From Desulfobacteraceae bacterium (GTDB lineage Bacteria; Desulfobacterota; Desulfobacteria; Desulfobacterales; Desulfosalsimonadaceae), in NCBI GenBank assembly GCA_014237465.1, contig JABZFM010000007.1, forward strand, positions 230,700 to 294,699: 64,000 nt of DNA, written 5' to 3'. Below the pieces are notes generated by a model. That model did not search any database. It saw only the letters and a program-made list of their open reading frames with translations, and had not been told where the DNA came from. Both the position numbers and the translations under genes were made by a program. Of the stretch, positions 8,815 through 17,200 are shown one piece after another (position 1 is the first letter of the stretch; each line of letters starts with the position of its first letter).

Positions 8815-11033
8815 ATGCAACCATCGCATTGGCCGGAAATCCGAATTCCGGCAAAACCACACTGTTTAATGAGCTGACCGGCGCTCGCCAACATGTGGGA
8901 AATTACCCTGGTGTTACGGTTGAAAAAAAGGAAGGGACATACAAGCAGGACGACATAAGCCTGAAAATTGTCGACCTTCCGGGAACCTATTCATTAACCG
9001 CCTATTCTTTAGAAGAGGTTGTGGCCAGGGATTTTCTGGTGCAGGAAAAGCCGGAAACGGTCATCGATATTGTTGATGCGTCAAATTTAGAACGCAATCT
9101 GTATCTTATGTTGCAATTTATGGAACTCGGTATTCCGGTATGCATGGCGTTGAATATGATCGATGTCTCTGAAAAAAGGGGGATCGAGATAGACACAAAA
9201 AAGCTTTCCGAGCTGCTCGGCATCCCGGTTGTTCCGACAATTGCCAGAACCGGCAAAGGCAAACAGGAACTGATGAAAGCTGCCGCTGATCTTGTGGGCA
9301 GCAACACAAAGCCTTTGCCCCTGGAAATTTCGTATGGGGATGATATTGACAATGCCCTTGCTGAAATGGAAGTGATGATCACGGATGCCATGTTTTTAAC
9401 CCAGACCTATCCCGCCCGCTGGACTGCTTTAAAATATCTGGAAAATGACGAACAGATTCGATCGATCGGAGACGCCAAAAACCCCGGACTTTCCGCAAAA
9501 CTGAAAAAAATCACCGACAGGGTATCCAGTCATATTTCAAACACCTTAAATACCTATCCGGAAGCCGTGATCGCGGACCATCGGTATGGATATATCCGGT
9601 CTATCATACGCCAGGATGTCATCACGTATCAGCAGGACCAGGACCGACTGCGCATATCCGACAAAATCGACAGGATCGTAACAAACCGCTTTGCGGGCCC
9701 ACTGCTCATGATCGCAATAATTTTCGGACTTTATCAGTTCACGTTCACTTACAGTGAAACGCCTGTGGGATGGCTGGAAAGCTTTTTCGGTTGGGTCGGC
9801 GGAATAGCCGAGACGAACCTGCCGGATGGACTGGTAAAATCACTTATTATATCCGGCATTATTGACGGGGTTGGCGGTGTGCTCGGATTTGTGCCGCTGA
9901 TCATGTTCATGTTTCTCGGCATCTCCCTGCTGGAAGACTCCGGATATTTAGCAAGGGTGGCTTTCATGCTTGACCGGGTATTCCGGATTTTCGGACTCCA
10001 CGGCAGTTCCGTCATGGCATTTATTGTGTCCGGAGGAATTGCCGGCGGGTGCGCCGTACCCGGCGTAATGGCAACCCGGACGTTAAAATCACCCAAAGAG
10101 CGCCTGGCCACATTGTTGACTGTTCCGTTTATGAACTGCGGTGCCAAACTTCCTGTTTTTGTCCTGCTGATCGCTGCTTTTTTTGCAGAAAATAAAGCGA
10201 TGATGATGTTCATCATTACATTGATTGCCTGGGGGGGCGCACTCCTGGCGGCCAAGTTCCTGCGAATGACCGTAATTAAAGGCGCCTCGACCCCGTTTAT
10301 CATGGAGCTTCCCCCTTATCATTTGCCCACGTTTAAAGGCTTGGCCATCCACACCTGGGAAAGGACCTGGCAATATATTAAAAAAGCAGGGACCGTGATT
10401 CTGGGAATCTCAATTATTCTGTGGGCCATGATGACATTTCCGGGGTTGCCGGAAACGCAAACCCAAATTTTTGAGCAGCAGCGGCAAACATTACTGTCAG
10501 CGGCTCCTTCCGCGGTTGTTGCTGAAATAGAGGCCCCAGATGGCAAAAAAGACGATGAAACAGAAATATCAGAACCTGCACAACAACTTAACGATAAGCT
10601 GCTTGCTGTTGACAGGGTTGAAGCGGAAACGGCTCTGAAACATTCCATTGCCGGCCGATTCGGAACAGCACTGGAAGGTCTGACGCAATTTGCAGGATTT
10701 GACTGGCGCACCAATATCGCTTTGGTGGGCGGTTTTGCCGCAAAGGAAGTTGTCGTGTCAACACTCGGCACCGCTTATTCTCTGGGCGAAGTCGATCCTG
10801 AAGAAATCGGGTCTCTGTCCGATGTGCTGGCAAATGATCCCGGCTGGAATCCCCTGGTTGCATTTTCCCTGATCATTTTCACCATTTTTTATGCCCCGTG
10901 TTTTGTGGCGGTGGTCTGTATTGCCCGTGAAGCCGGATCATGGAAGTGGGGCGCTTTTTCCATGGTGTTTAACACAGTCATTGCCTTTATCCTTTCGATA
11001 ACGGTTTATCAAATCGGATCAATCATACTGTAG
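8811..11033 (+). CDS. feoB: Ferrous iron transport protein B
   Basis: A 740-residue Fe2+ permease. The N-terminal G domain has G1 GNPNSGKTT (near residue 9), the G2/switch region NYPGVTVEKKEG, G3 DLPGTYSL and G4 NMID; a helical GDI-like segment follows. The membrane half holds the two Gate motifs, the first including GGIAGGCAVPGVMATRTL and MNCGAKLPVFVLLIAAFF. Length and order are normal for FeoB. It is coupled to feoA and followed by a small Cys-rich partner. Expression is probably under the divergent DtxR-type regulator. The stop codon lies inside a triplicated 11-bp repeat. Confidence 0.97.
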   Translation: MNATIALAGNPNSGKTTLFNELTGARQHVGNYPGVTVEKKEGTYKQDDISLKIVDLPGTYSLTAYSLEEVVARDFLVQEKPETVIDIVDASNLERNLYLMLQFMELGIPVCMALNMIDVSEKRGIEIDTKKLSELLGIPVVPTIARTGKGKQELMKAAADLVGSNTKPLPLEISYGDDIDNALAEMEVMITDAMFLTQTYPARWTALKYLENDEQIRSIGDAKNPGLSAKLKKITDRVSSHISNTLNTYPEAVIADHRYGYIRSIIRQDVITYQQDQDRLRISDKIDRIVTNRFAGPLLMIAIIFGLYQFTFTYSETPVGWLESFFGWVGGIAETNLPDGLVKSLIISGIIDGVGGVLGFVPLIMFMFLGISLLEDSGYLARVAFMLDRVFRIFGLHGSSVMAFIVSGGIAGGCAVPGVMATRTLKSPKERLATLLTVPFMNCGAKLPVFVLLIAAFFAENKAMMMFIITLIAWGGALLAAKFLRMTVIKGASTPFIMELPPYHLPTFKGLAIHTWERTWQYIKKAGTVILGISIILWAMMTFPGLPETQTQIFEQQRQTLLSAAPSAVVAEIEAPDGKKDDETEISEPAQQLNDKLLAVDRVEAETALKHSIAGRFGTALEGLTQFAGFDWRTNIALVGGFAAKEVVVSTLGTAYSLGEVDPEEIGSLSDVLANDPGWNPLVAFSLIIFTIFYAPCFVAVVCIAREAGSWKWGAFSMVFNTVIAFILSITVYQIGSIIL

Positions 11034-11056
11034 GCATACTGTAGGCATACTGTAGG
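11024..11056 (+). repeat. Three tandem copies of CATACTGTAGG across the feoB stop
   Basis: Perfect 11-bp units at 11024-11034, 11035-11045 and 11046-11056. The first contains the feoB TAG stop, and the third plus the next bases forms the TAGGAGG ribosome site of the following small gene. The duplications therefore changed only the spacing between the two genes. Confidence 0.9.
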
Positions 11057-11064
11057 AGGCGGGT

Positions 11065-11244
11065 ATGGATATCATTATTGTGTCGATTATCATTGCCGCG
11101 GCGGCCTTGTATATTGGGAATATATTTTTTCAAAAATTCAAGGCGGCCCGGTCGGGAAAAAGCGGTTGCGGCTGTTCAACATGCCCTGAAGGCAAGAACT
11201 GCAATGCCGCCTACCCCTCATCAAATAACAGCTTAAACCAATAA
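11065..11244 (+). CDS. FeoB-associated Cys-rich membrane protein
   Basis: A 59-residue protein immediately after feoB: one N-terminal TM helix (about residues 2-20), a basic stretch, then a cysteine cluster CGCSTCPEGKNC. This arrangement is that of the small FeoB-associated Cys-rich membrane proteins, which replace FeoC in many anaerobes. The start is fixed by TAGGAGGCGGGT before the ATG. It is likely part of the feo operon. Metal handling by the Cys cluster is inference. Confidence 0.85.
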   Translation: MDIIIVSIIIAAAALYIGNIFFQKFKAARSGKSGCGCSTCPEGKNCNAAYPSSNNSLNQ

Positions 11245-11286
11245 TTAACTATTTAATCTTTAACAAATTACTAGGGAGATAAAGTA

Positions 11287-12402
11287 ATGAAAAAAACAAT
11301 TACCATACTAATGTTGTGTCTGATGTTCGGGTGCGTCACCAGTTTTTCAGCTTATGCCGAAGATACCGCTGACACTGAATTGTTACAACGGATACAAAAA
11401 CTGGAAGAAAGCCAAAAACTTTTTATTTTATCCGGCGGATGGCTTGACCGCATCACAATCAGCGGTGTCCTGGAGGCAGAGGCTGGTTTTGCAAGTACTG
11501 ACTTTGCAGATCCGAATGAAGAGGACACGAATGAAAGCAGTGTGGCATTAGCGACTATGGAGCTGGGTGTTGACGCTGAAATTTCGGATAATATCAGCGG
11601 CCATGTACTTTTTCTGTGGGAAGAAGAAGACCCTGTAAATCTTGACGAAGGCGTTATTACAATTTCAGGTGAAGATACACCCTTATTTTTATCTGCCGGG
11701 AAAATGTATGTACCATTTGGAAATTTTGAATCCACCATGATTTCCGATCCACTTACACTTGAACTGGGTGAAACCGGAGAATCGGCAATCCAGGTTGGAT
11801 TTGAATCAGAGGGATTTTATGGATCGGCATACGTTTTTAACGGTGATATTGATGAAGCCGGAGATGACAGCCATATCGACAATTTCGGCGCAAATGCTGG
11901 TTTTTCAATAGAAAATGATGGTTTTTGCCTGGATGCGGGAGTCAGCTATATTAACAACATGCTCGATTCCGACGGCCTTGGCGAATGGGCTGAAGAAACA
12001 ATGGATACGGACGGGACGGGACTGAAAGATTATGTCGGCGGGTTTGGCGCACACGTTACCGTAAATACCGGTCCGGTAACGTTGATCGGAGAGTATATTA
12101 CAATGATAGATGATCCTGAGTTTGTTTCTGATGCAGGTGTTACTGCTAAAGGAGAAAAAATTGCAGCGTATAATGCGGAAGTGGCTTTCGCATTTGATCT
12201 GGCCGGAAAAGAGGCCGCAATTGGCTTAGCTTACCAGGGAACGAGCGATTCCGGTGATTTTCTGCCTGAAACGCGAATTGTGGGAGCAATCGGTGTGGGT
12301 ATTTTCGACAGCACTACACTTGCACTGGAATATGCGCATGATGAATTTGAAAATGATGACAAAGCAGATGTTATAACCGCCCAGCTTGCTATTGAATTCT
12401 AA
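11287..12402 (+). CDS. LbtU-type siderophore porin family outer-membrane protein
   Basis: A 371-residue outer-membrane beta-barrel. It has a signal peptide (cleavage near SAYA-ED), a short coiled coil (ELLQRIQKLEESQK), then LSGGWLDRITISGVLEAEAG, a segment typical of the LbtU family, named for the Legionella siderophore receptor. Repeated short amphipathic strands with acidic loops follow and it ends in AIEF with a terminal Phe as in outer-membrane barrels. AGGGAGAT precedes the ATG. Its position after feoAB suggests iron uptake. LbtU assignment is by recognisable family features; substrate specificity is unknown. Confidence 0.8.
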   Translation: MKKTITILMLCLMFGCVTSFSAYAEDTADTELLQRIQKLEESQKLFILSGGWLDRITISGVLEAEAGFASTDFADPNEEDTNESSVALATMELGVDAEISDNISGHVLFLWEEEDPVNLDEGVITISGEDTPLFLSAGKMYVPFGNFESTMISDPLTLELGETGESAIQVGFESEGFYGSAYVFNGDIDEAGDDSHIDNFGANAGFSIENDGFCLDAGVSYINNMLDSDGLGEWAEETMDTDGTGLKDYVGGFGAHVTVNTGPVTLIGEYITMIDDPEFVSDAGVTAKGEKIAAYNAEVAFAFDLAGKEAAIGLAYQGTSDSGDFLPETRIVGAIGVGIFDSTTLALEYAHDEFENDDKADVITAQLAIEF

Positions 12403-12411
12403 TATGATTTG

Positions 12412-12421
12412 GCTCCGGAGC
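12412..12421. repeat. Palindrome GCTCCGGAGC, one of two flanking a small gene
   Basis: GCTCCGGAGC is a perfect 10-bp palindrome here, 10 bp after the porin stop, and again at 12711-12720, 19 bp after the stop of the small His-rich gene. The two copies bracket that gene exactly. They could be protein-binding or RNA-processing sites. Confidence 0.55.
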
Positions 12422-12443
12422 GAAAGCCTAAAAGGAGGATTAT

Positions 12444-12692
12444 ATAGGAAAATTAGTTGATGACCTGGGACATATTAAATCGGATATCCAGCATATCCAT
12501 GATGATGTTGAACATTTGGGAAAAGACCTTAAGACGCTTGCTGAAAAAGCAGGGCTAAAAGAAGAGGAAATGCCCGGTTTGGCAGACCTGAAAGACCACC
12601 TGAAAGATCTTAATGCCCACACCCATGACGTGATGAGCCATGTGGCGCATGTTGAAACAGAAATGAAGCTTGAAGATAAACTAAACAAATAA
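12444..12692 (+). CDS. Small His-rich helical protein with an apparent ATA start
   Basis: An 82-residue frame with very helix-like composition and many His: DIQHIHDDVEHLGKD near the start and HTHDVMSHVAHVETE near the end. There is no ATG, GTG or TTG at the expected place; instead a perfect AGGAGG (12433-12438) sits 5 bp before ATA at 12444. The next in-frame ATG is about 40 residues later and has no ribosome site. ATA initiation, a point mutation from ATG, or a base-call error are all possible. It follows the LbtU-type porin and is bracketed by two identical palindromes, suggesting metal binding or an envelope role, which is inference. Confidence 0.65.
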   Translation: MGKLVDDLGHIKSDIQHIHDDVEHLGKDLKTLAEKAGLKEEEMPGLADLKDHLKDLNAHTHDVMSHVAHVETEMKLEDKLNK

Positions 12693-12750
12693 CATCAAGC
12701 TATAGATTCCGCTCCGGAGCCACTTATAAAGGTATATATTTTTTTGCCAT

Positions 12751-12791
12751 AAAGTTAGGCCTTGCTAACAATTTCTAGCAAAGCTAACTTT
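12751..12791. promoter_or_regulatory. Nested inverted repeats before the DUF2325 gene
   Basis: Outer arms AAAGTTAG (12751-12758) and CTAACTTT (12784-12791) enclose two smaller dyads: GTTAG/CTAAC at 12754-12769 and TAGCAAAGCTA at 12776-12786. GTTAG/CTAAC halves resemble DtxR-class iron boxes. A DNA operator fits better than a terminator because there is no T-run and a gene starts 18 bp later. Confidence 0.5.
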
Positions 12792-12808
12792 ACAGAAAGG
12801 AAGTTCTC

Positions 12809-14065
12809 ATGACTGCATACACAAAGCATAATATACCAAAAAATATCTCCATAGAAGAAATCTGTACAAACCATCAGCGCAAACGAATCTGGGAGTTTTA
12901 TTCCCCTCTGAAGTGCCCGGTTGCCGGCTTGTGTCTTTCCATAGAGGAACACAAAAGAATATTAAAAAAATGCGGATTTTCAATTAAAGGCCTGAATCAC
13001 TACGAACTGCACCAGGCCGTCATGAATTATTTGGACGATGAAAACCGGGTATCGCTGAAAGTGGATCGATTTCTAAATCACAAATATCGTTCTGATTTAT
13101 CCGATGTTGGAAAATTAAATGAAGAAGAATTTATGAAGTCCTGGAAGGATCGAATGGAATCAGGCCGTATTAACGGGATATTCTGGGTGGCAGCCGGCAG
13201 GCATGATCTTTGTGAAAAATCGCTTGCCGGAATATACGGTGATATGCACATGGCAGGCCATACCGGTGTGTCAAAACTGATGAATGCAAAACAGGACCTG
13301 GAACGACAGAGCAAATCACATCAAAAAACGGCCAGGCTTCTCAGGCAGGAGAAACAGCAGACGCACTCTTTAAAAGGGAGCATATCGTTAATAAAAACAG
13401 AACTGCGTGACACGCGTATGCGCCTGGAACAATTCAAGTCTTTAAATAAACATAAAAAACCGGATGCATCCCAAAAAGAAAAAAGCCCGTTTGAGAATGA
13501 AAATAGAATTCTGCGGAAAAAACTCAATGAAACTGAACGGGAAAATATCCATTTGACTGATCAAAACCGTAATCTGGAACGGGAAAAGAGAAGCCTTGAG
13601 ATTGACTTTTTTACTATCCAATCCACCAATCAAAGGCTTGCCAGTGAAATAAAAGACCTTCTTTATCAAATAGGATCGATCTTTGAATGTAGTACCCAAT
13701 GTGAGAATCATTGTACAAAATTTCAGTTATGCACCAGGCGAATTCTTATTGTCGGCGGGATGAGTAAAATAAAGCATCTTTATCGTAATTTGATAGAGTC
13801 CTGCGGTGGGGAATTTGAATATCATGATGGTTACATGAAAGCCGGCATCAATAAGCTTGAGGCTCAGGTCGGACGTTCAGACCTTGTGCTTTGCCCGGTA
13901 AACTGCAACAGCCACGGTGCATGCAAAAAAGTTAAATCATTATGTAAAAAACTGAATAAGCCGGTCAAAATGCTGCCGCAATCCAGTTTAAGCGTTATTT
14001 CAGAAGCATTAATAGAGAGCAGTACCGAGTGGATGATAGCCGGTAATAATGCGATTGCACAATAA
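12809..14065 (+). CDS. DUF2325 domain protein with central coiled coil
   Basis: A 418-residue protein. An N-terminal alpha-helical part contains CPVAGLCLS; the middle (about 155-285) is a long Lys/Glu/Gln-rich coiled coil; a Cys cluster follows (CSTQCENHCTKFQLC near 292-306); the C-terminal part (about 308-410) is a DUF2325 domain, with RILIVGGMSKIKHLYRN and a CPVNCNSHGACKKVK motif. DUF2325 is a Rossmann-like domain of unknown biochemical role, often next to metal-related genes in anaerobes. GAAAGGAAG precedes the ATG. Nested iron-box-like dyads lie upstream. A metal or redox response role is inference. Confidence 0.8.
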   Translation: MTAYTKHNIPKNISIEEICTNHQRKRIWEFYSPLKCPVAGLCLSIEEHKRILKKCGFSIKGLNHYELHQAVMNYLDDENRVSLKVDRFLNHKYRSDLSDVGKLNEEEFMKSWKDRMESGRINGIFWVAAGRHDLCEKSLAGIYGDMHMAGHTGVSKLMNAKQDLERQSKSHQKTARLLRQEKQQTHSLKGSISLIKTELRDTRMRLEQFKSLNKHKKPDASQKEKSPFENENRILRKKLNETERENIHLTDQNRNLEREKRSLEIDFFTIQSTNQRLASEIKDLLYQIGSIFECSTQCENHCTKFQLCTRRILIVGGMSKIKHLYRNLIESCGGEFEYHDGYMKAGINKLEAQVGRSDLVLCPVNCNSHGACKKVKSLCKKLNKPVKMLPQSSLSVISEALIESSTEWMIAGNNAIAQ

Positions 14066-14106
14066 TCCGGACAAAACTATCTTCATAATTTTCAAAAGGA
14101 GGAAGC

Positions 14107-14472
14107 ATGAGCGCGAATTTTAAAATCCAGACCCATAAAACTAAAAATGATTTAAATATTGACCTTACCGGTGATTTTGACGGGGGTTCCGCATATGAAT
14201 TGATTCATACGATTACCCGGCATGATTCCGGGACCGGCGCAATCGTGATCAACACGGACAAATTAGGGCATATTATACCATTTGGTCACCAGATGCTTGA
14301 TAAGCTGATCGGCATCAACAATATTTCCAGGCAGCGAATTTTCATGAAAGGCAAAAAATGCCGGCTTATGAAAATAGATGGGTGCGGACAGCTGATTTGC
14401 GGAAAAACCGGCAGTCCGTGCCAATGCACAGGAAAATGCCCGAATTGCATCATCGTGGATGAATTGCAGTAG
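14107..14472 (+). CDS. STAS-like protein with Cys-rich C-terminal tail
   Basis: A 121-residue protein. Residues about 1-70 follow the strand-helix pattern of STAS/anti-sigma-antagonist domains (LNIDLTGDFDGGSAYELI, then GAIVINTDKLGHIIPFG). The last 35 residues hold six Cys (CGQLICGK, CQCTGKCPNC) that could bind an Fe-S cluster or metal. AAAAGGAGGAAGC precedes the ATG. It is 41 bp after the DUF2325 gene and probably co-transcribed. I know of no family with exactly this pairing; the STAS assignment is by pattern only. Confidence 0.65.
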   Translation: MSANFKIQTHKTKNDLNIDLTGDFDGGSAYELIHTITRHDSGTGAIVINTDKLGHIIPFGHQMLDKLIGINNISRQRIFMKGKKCRLMKIDGCGQLICGKTGSPCQCTGKCPNCIIVDELQ

Positions 14473-14888
14473 AATCGACTTTATCCATTTTCATGAAACT
14501 GACCCAAATAGAAGCAAAGATATGACATGAAAATTTGCCGAATTCTGCAAACATGATTACAATATTTGATAAGTGAAATAAATAATTGGTCACTTTTTAA
14601 ACCCAGTGTATACTTGGAACTGTTATTTATACATCAAAAAAGAGATATTATGATTGAATTAATTATTAAAATTCTGTTTGAATGCTGGCAGGCACGATTG
14701 TTCTGCTGGTTCTATCTCTTCGATGTATTTGAAAAAAAATAAAGATAGCAAATGACCTGCCAGGCGGGATATCAACCATATCTTCGGTTTTGCCGACCGA
14801 TAATTTATCTGCACAGCCAAAATGTGGCCCCTCATGACAGTGCGGTCAGGAACCGGTCGGTTCAAAAAAACACTTAGAGTAAGCGAAA
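14473..14888. other. Intergenic stretch with one possible micro-ORF
   Basis: No convincing gene. A 30-residue hydrophobic, Trp/Phe-rich frame runs on the plus strand from ATG 14650 to 14742 with a weak AAGAGAT before it (starts MIELIIKILFECW). It might be a small membrane peptide but there is little evidence. The rest is AT-rich without clear terminator. Confidence 0.3.
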
Positions 14889-16241
14889 TTACACCCCTAT
14901 CATCATTTTTCTAAGCATTTTCTGAAATGGGGCCTTAAAAGAAGCAAATGATCCCAGCTCATCGCCTGGGTCTCCTTTCATGCTGCAATGCCGCCCCACG
15001 GTAAACAAAAAACGCGCCAGCGGCCCGATGTGTGTTCCGATCAATGATTTACCGGTGGTCTGCAAGGAGACGGAAATATCCCGTGCCGGGTCAGCCCAGC
15101 AAAATATATTAATAAACCCAATATGGCCATAGGCGGATTCTGAATACGGACCCCACATCCCGACCGGTGACGCTCCCAGCATCAGTCCTTCGCTGTATCT
15201 CATGGGAATGACCATGGTACCGTCAAACCACATTTTCGAAACCGGCGCCACCACCCGGCAAATAGTGGACGACTTGAAAATCCGCTTGCCGTTTAATTCA
15301 CCGCCGTTTAACAGCATCTGGTAGAATTGCGACATTTCATCTGCTGAGGCCACCAGGTTGGCCGCCGGTATAATCACCTGCATAAACCGCGGCTCATTTG
15401 AAATTCGCACCACATCCCCCCAAGACACGCTCAATGCCCGTTTAGCAATGGTTGACAAGGGAAAAACCAGGGGCAAACCTGTATCATAATTAACGGCTAC
15501 TTTATGGATTTCATCATCCGGTACGCCATAATTAAAGTAGCGGAATCCTAAAGGTTCCTGAATGGTTTCACGCAGCAATTCCCGGATATTTTTGCCCGTC
15601 ACCCGGCGGACAATTTCCCCCATAATCACGCCGCCGGTGACGGCATGATATGCCATGCTGCCGCCATTTTTGGATGTCGGTTTCAAACCGCAAATCAACT
15701 TTACCAAGCCTTCATGATCATAAAGAATTTCCGGATCCACATCGGCAGGCGGCGTCGGTATCCCGCCATGATGGGATATCAAATGATGAATGGTAATCTC
15801 ATGTTTTTTGTTTGCGGCAAATTCAGGCACAAACTTTTTCACCGGGTCATCTAAGGAAAGGGCTTTCTGTTCCGCCAGAAAATGAATCATCATGGCCGTG
15901 ACCGCCTTGGAAGCGGAATACTGGCAGACGGGGGTATCCGGCGTCATCAGAACTTTTTGCGTATCCGGCTTATCTTGGGGGCCATTTCCATGGCTGTGGC
16001 CAATGGCGCGATTGATTACCACCCGTCCTTTTCTTCGCAGGCAGAACGATATCCCCGGAAAAATACCGGACCGATAAAGATCTTCCACGCTAGACCAGAT
16101 AGCATCAACCCCTTCACTGGTCATGGCCGCATCCGCCGGTTCCGCTTCAGATAACGAATCACGAGTGGTGAGCAATGACAGATCATCCGGAACGCTTATG
16201 GTCCGGAATACTTTTGATTTCAAGGAGTCAATCAGAGTCAT
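14889..16241 (-). CDS. Serine beta-lactamase-like hydrolase/esterase
   Basis: A 450-residue protein of the class C beta-lactamase/esterase (PF00144) superfamily. The catalytic SxxK is in YSASKAVTAM (Ser near residue 109); a Tyr candidate for the second motif is in MAYHAVTGG, and a HxG-type third motif is GHIGFINIF. There is no signal peptide, so it is probably a cytoplasmic esterase or peptidase and not a resistance enzyme. Its ATG overlaps the end of the upstream membrane-protein gene by 14 bp, indicating an operon. No good ribosome site is seen, which is common for coupled genes. Confidence 0.85.
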   Translation of the reverse strand: MTLIDSLKSKVFRTISVPDDLSLLTTRDSLSEAEPADAAMTSEGVDAIWSSVEDLYRSGIFPGISFCLRRKGRVVINRAIGHSHGNGPQDKPDTQKVLMTPDTPVCQYSASKAVTAMMIHFLAEQKALSLDDPVKKFVPEFAANKKHEITIHHLISHHGGIPTPPADVDPEILYDHEGLVKLICGLKPTSKNGGSMAYHAVTGGVIMGEIVRRVTGKNIRELLRETIQEPLGFRYFNYGVPDDEIHKVAVNYDTGLPLVFPLSTIAKRALSVSWGDVVRISNEPRFMQVIIPAANLVASADEMSQFYQMLLNGGELNGKRIFKSSTICRVVAPVSKMWFDGTMVIPMRYSEGLMLGASPVGMWGPYSESAYGHIGFINIFCWADPARDISVSLQTTGKSLIGTHIGPLARFLFTVGRHCSMKGDPGDELGSFASFKAPFQKMLRKMMIGV

Positions 16242-16908
16242 ATTTATATGTAAAGCAATACACGATCATCATGAGAAACATCATTGCAACCGTCAGGCCG
16301 AATATCTCATTTAGCACAGACCGGTTCAGGTATGCAAGAACCCCTGTTAAAAAACTCAAAATACCTGTAAAACCAATAATCTTGGAGAAAATATCGCCCT
16401 TTATAAACCAGAAAAACAATACCAGAAATATGGTCGCAATCCCACCCCACTTGATCCAGGTAAACAGGTGCAACCAGGTCAGACAGCTTTCAAACTCCCC
16501 GCTTTCCAGGTTTGCCGTGATGCCCATTAATTGTATATTTTCAAGGGCATCCGCCGAAAGCACCATCAATGAAAGGGCAGCCCCGATATAATAAAACTTT
16601 TCAGATGAAATTTTTGCGCACTTTAACGAAAACATCAGCAAAAACATTGAATACAGGAGCATGTATATAAAGTCCAGTTGATTTCCCAGATCCATGGCAT
16701 CTACCATCTCCTGCCGGATAGTGCCGTCGGTTGACATAAACATCTGAAACACCTCCATCCGGGTCTCGATAAACTCAAAAGCGATCACCGGCGTTATAAA
16801 TCCGTCCGGCATTTTAGACGCTTTGGACGGGAAAATGATGACCAGTAAAATACTCATCCCCATCACCAGCAAACCGACATAACCGACTTTCAAAAATGTT
16901 CTATCCAT
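16228..16908 (-). CDS. Unrecognised integral membrane protein
   Basis: About 226 residues and six likely TM helices (near 7-25, 75-95, 105-122, 140-165, 170-190 and 200-220). No family is recognised. The loop after TM1 contains an acidic, Met-rich segment (FEFIETRMEVFQMFMSTDG). The ATG at 16908 is chosen because AAGGA lies 8 bp before it; an open frame extends farther upstream without a ribosome site. It overlaps the following serine hydrolase gene, so the pair may act on membrane lipid or another hydrophobic substrate, which is speculation. Confidence 0.7.
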   Translation of the reverse strand: MDRTFLKVGYVGLLVMGMSILLVIIFPSKASKMPDGFITPVIAFEFIETRMEVFQMFMSTDGTIRQEMVDAMDLGNQLDFIYMLLYSMFLLMFSLKCAKISSEKFYYIGAALSLMVLSADALENIQLMGITANLESGEFESCLTWLHLFTWIKWGGIATIFLVLFFWFIKGDIFSKIIGFTGILSFLTGVLAYLNRSVLNEIFGLTVAMMFLMMIVYCFTYKYDSD

Positions 16909-17028
16909 AAATTCCATCCTTATTCGAATAACTTCATAATTGCCGGTGAAATAAAATAAATTGTAGTCGGGATTCTTTCCCGACAAATGGGACATGTCAA
17001 TCTGTAGATTTTGGTGGCAAATTTTTGC

Positions 17029-17047
17029 GCCGGGTAAGAAACCCGGC
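17029..17047. other. Short hairpin GCCGGGT-AAGAA-ACCCGGC
   Basis: A perfect 7-bp stem with a 5-base loop between the kinase stop and the membrane-protein gene. It lacks a T-run on either strand, so it is a weak candidate for a terminator; it may instead be a small dispersed palindrome. Confidence 0.4.
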
Positions 17048-17179
17048 CTACTCTATAGAAATTATTTTTGCTACAGCGCCGCTCAACGGCGTCACAAAAC
17101 TTCCAAACAACTCATTCATAATGGCTTGAAATGATTGATAAGTTATTTTCTGATACAGTGGTAATGAATCACCATGAAA

Positions 17180-17200
17180 AACTTTTTACAAAGCCATCAA
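17180..17200 (-). repeat. One end of the GTAAAAAGTC-type inverted-repeat element (copy C)
   Basis: On the minus strand this reads TTGATGGCTTTGTAAAAAG and continues with TT, matching the ends of the elements at 19722-19827 and 53883-53996 with few changes. It contains the TGA stop of the histidine kinase, so the element inserted at, or supplied, the end of that gene. The partner end near 17080-17100 is too degraded to be sure. Confidence 0.5.

Noticed and set aside
14650..14742. 30-residue hydrophobic peptide gene
   Set aside because: Weak ribosome site and no other support; noted only within the intergenic entry.
14889..16241. A true beta-lactamase (antibiotic resistance) call
   Set aside because: The SxxK fold is present, but there is no signal peptide and the gene is coupled to a membrane-protein gene, so an esterase/peptidase is more likely.
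17029..17047. Intrinsic terminator for the kinase gene
   Set aside because: A stem is present but there is no T-run on either strand.
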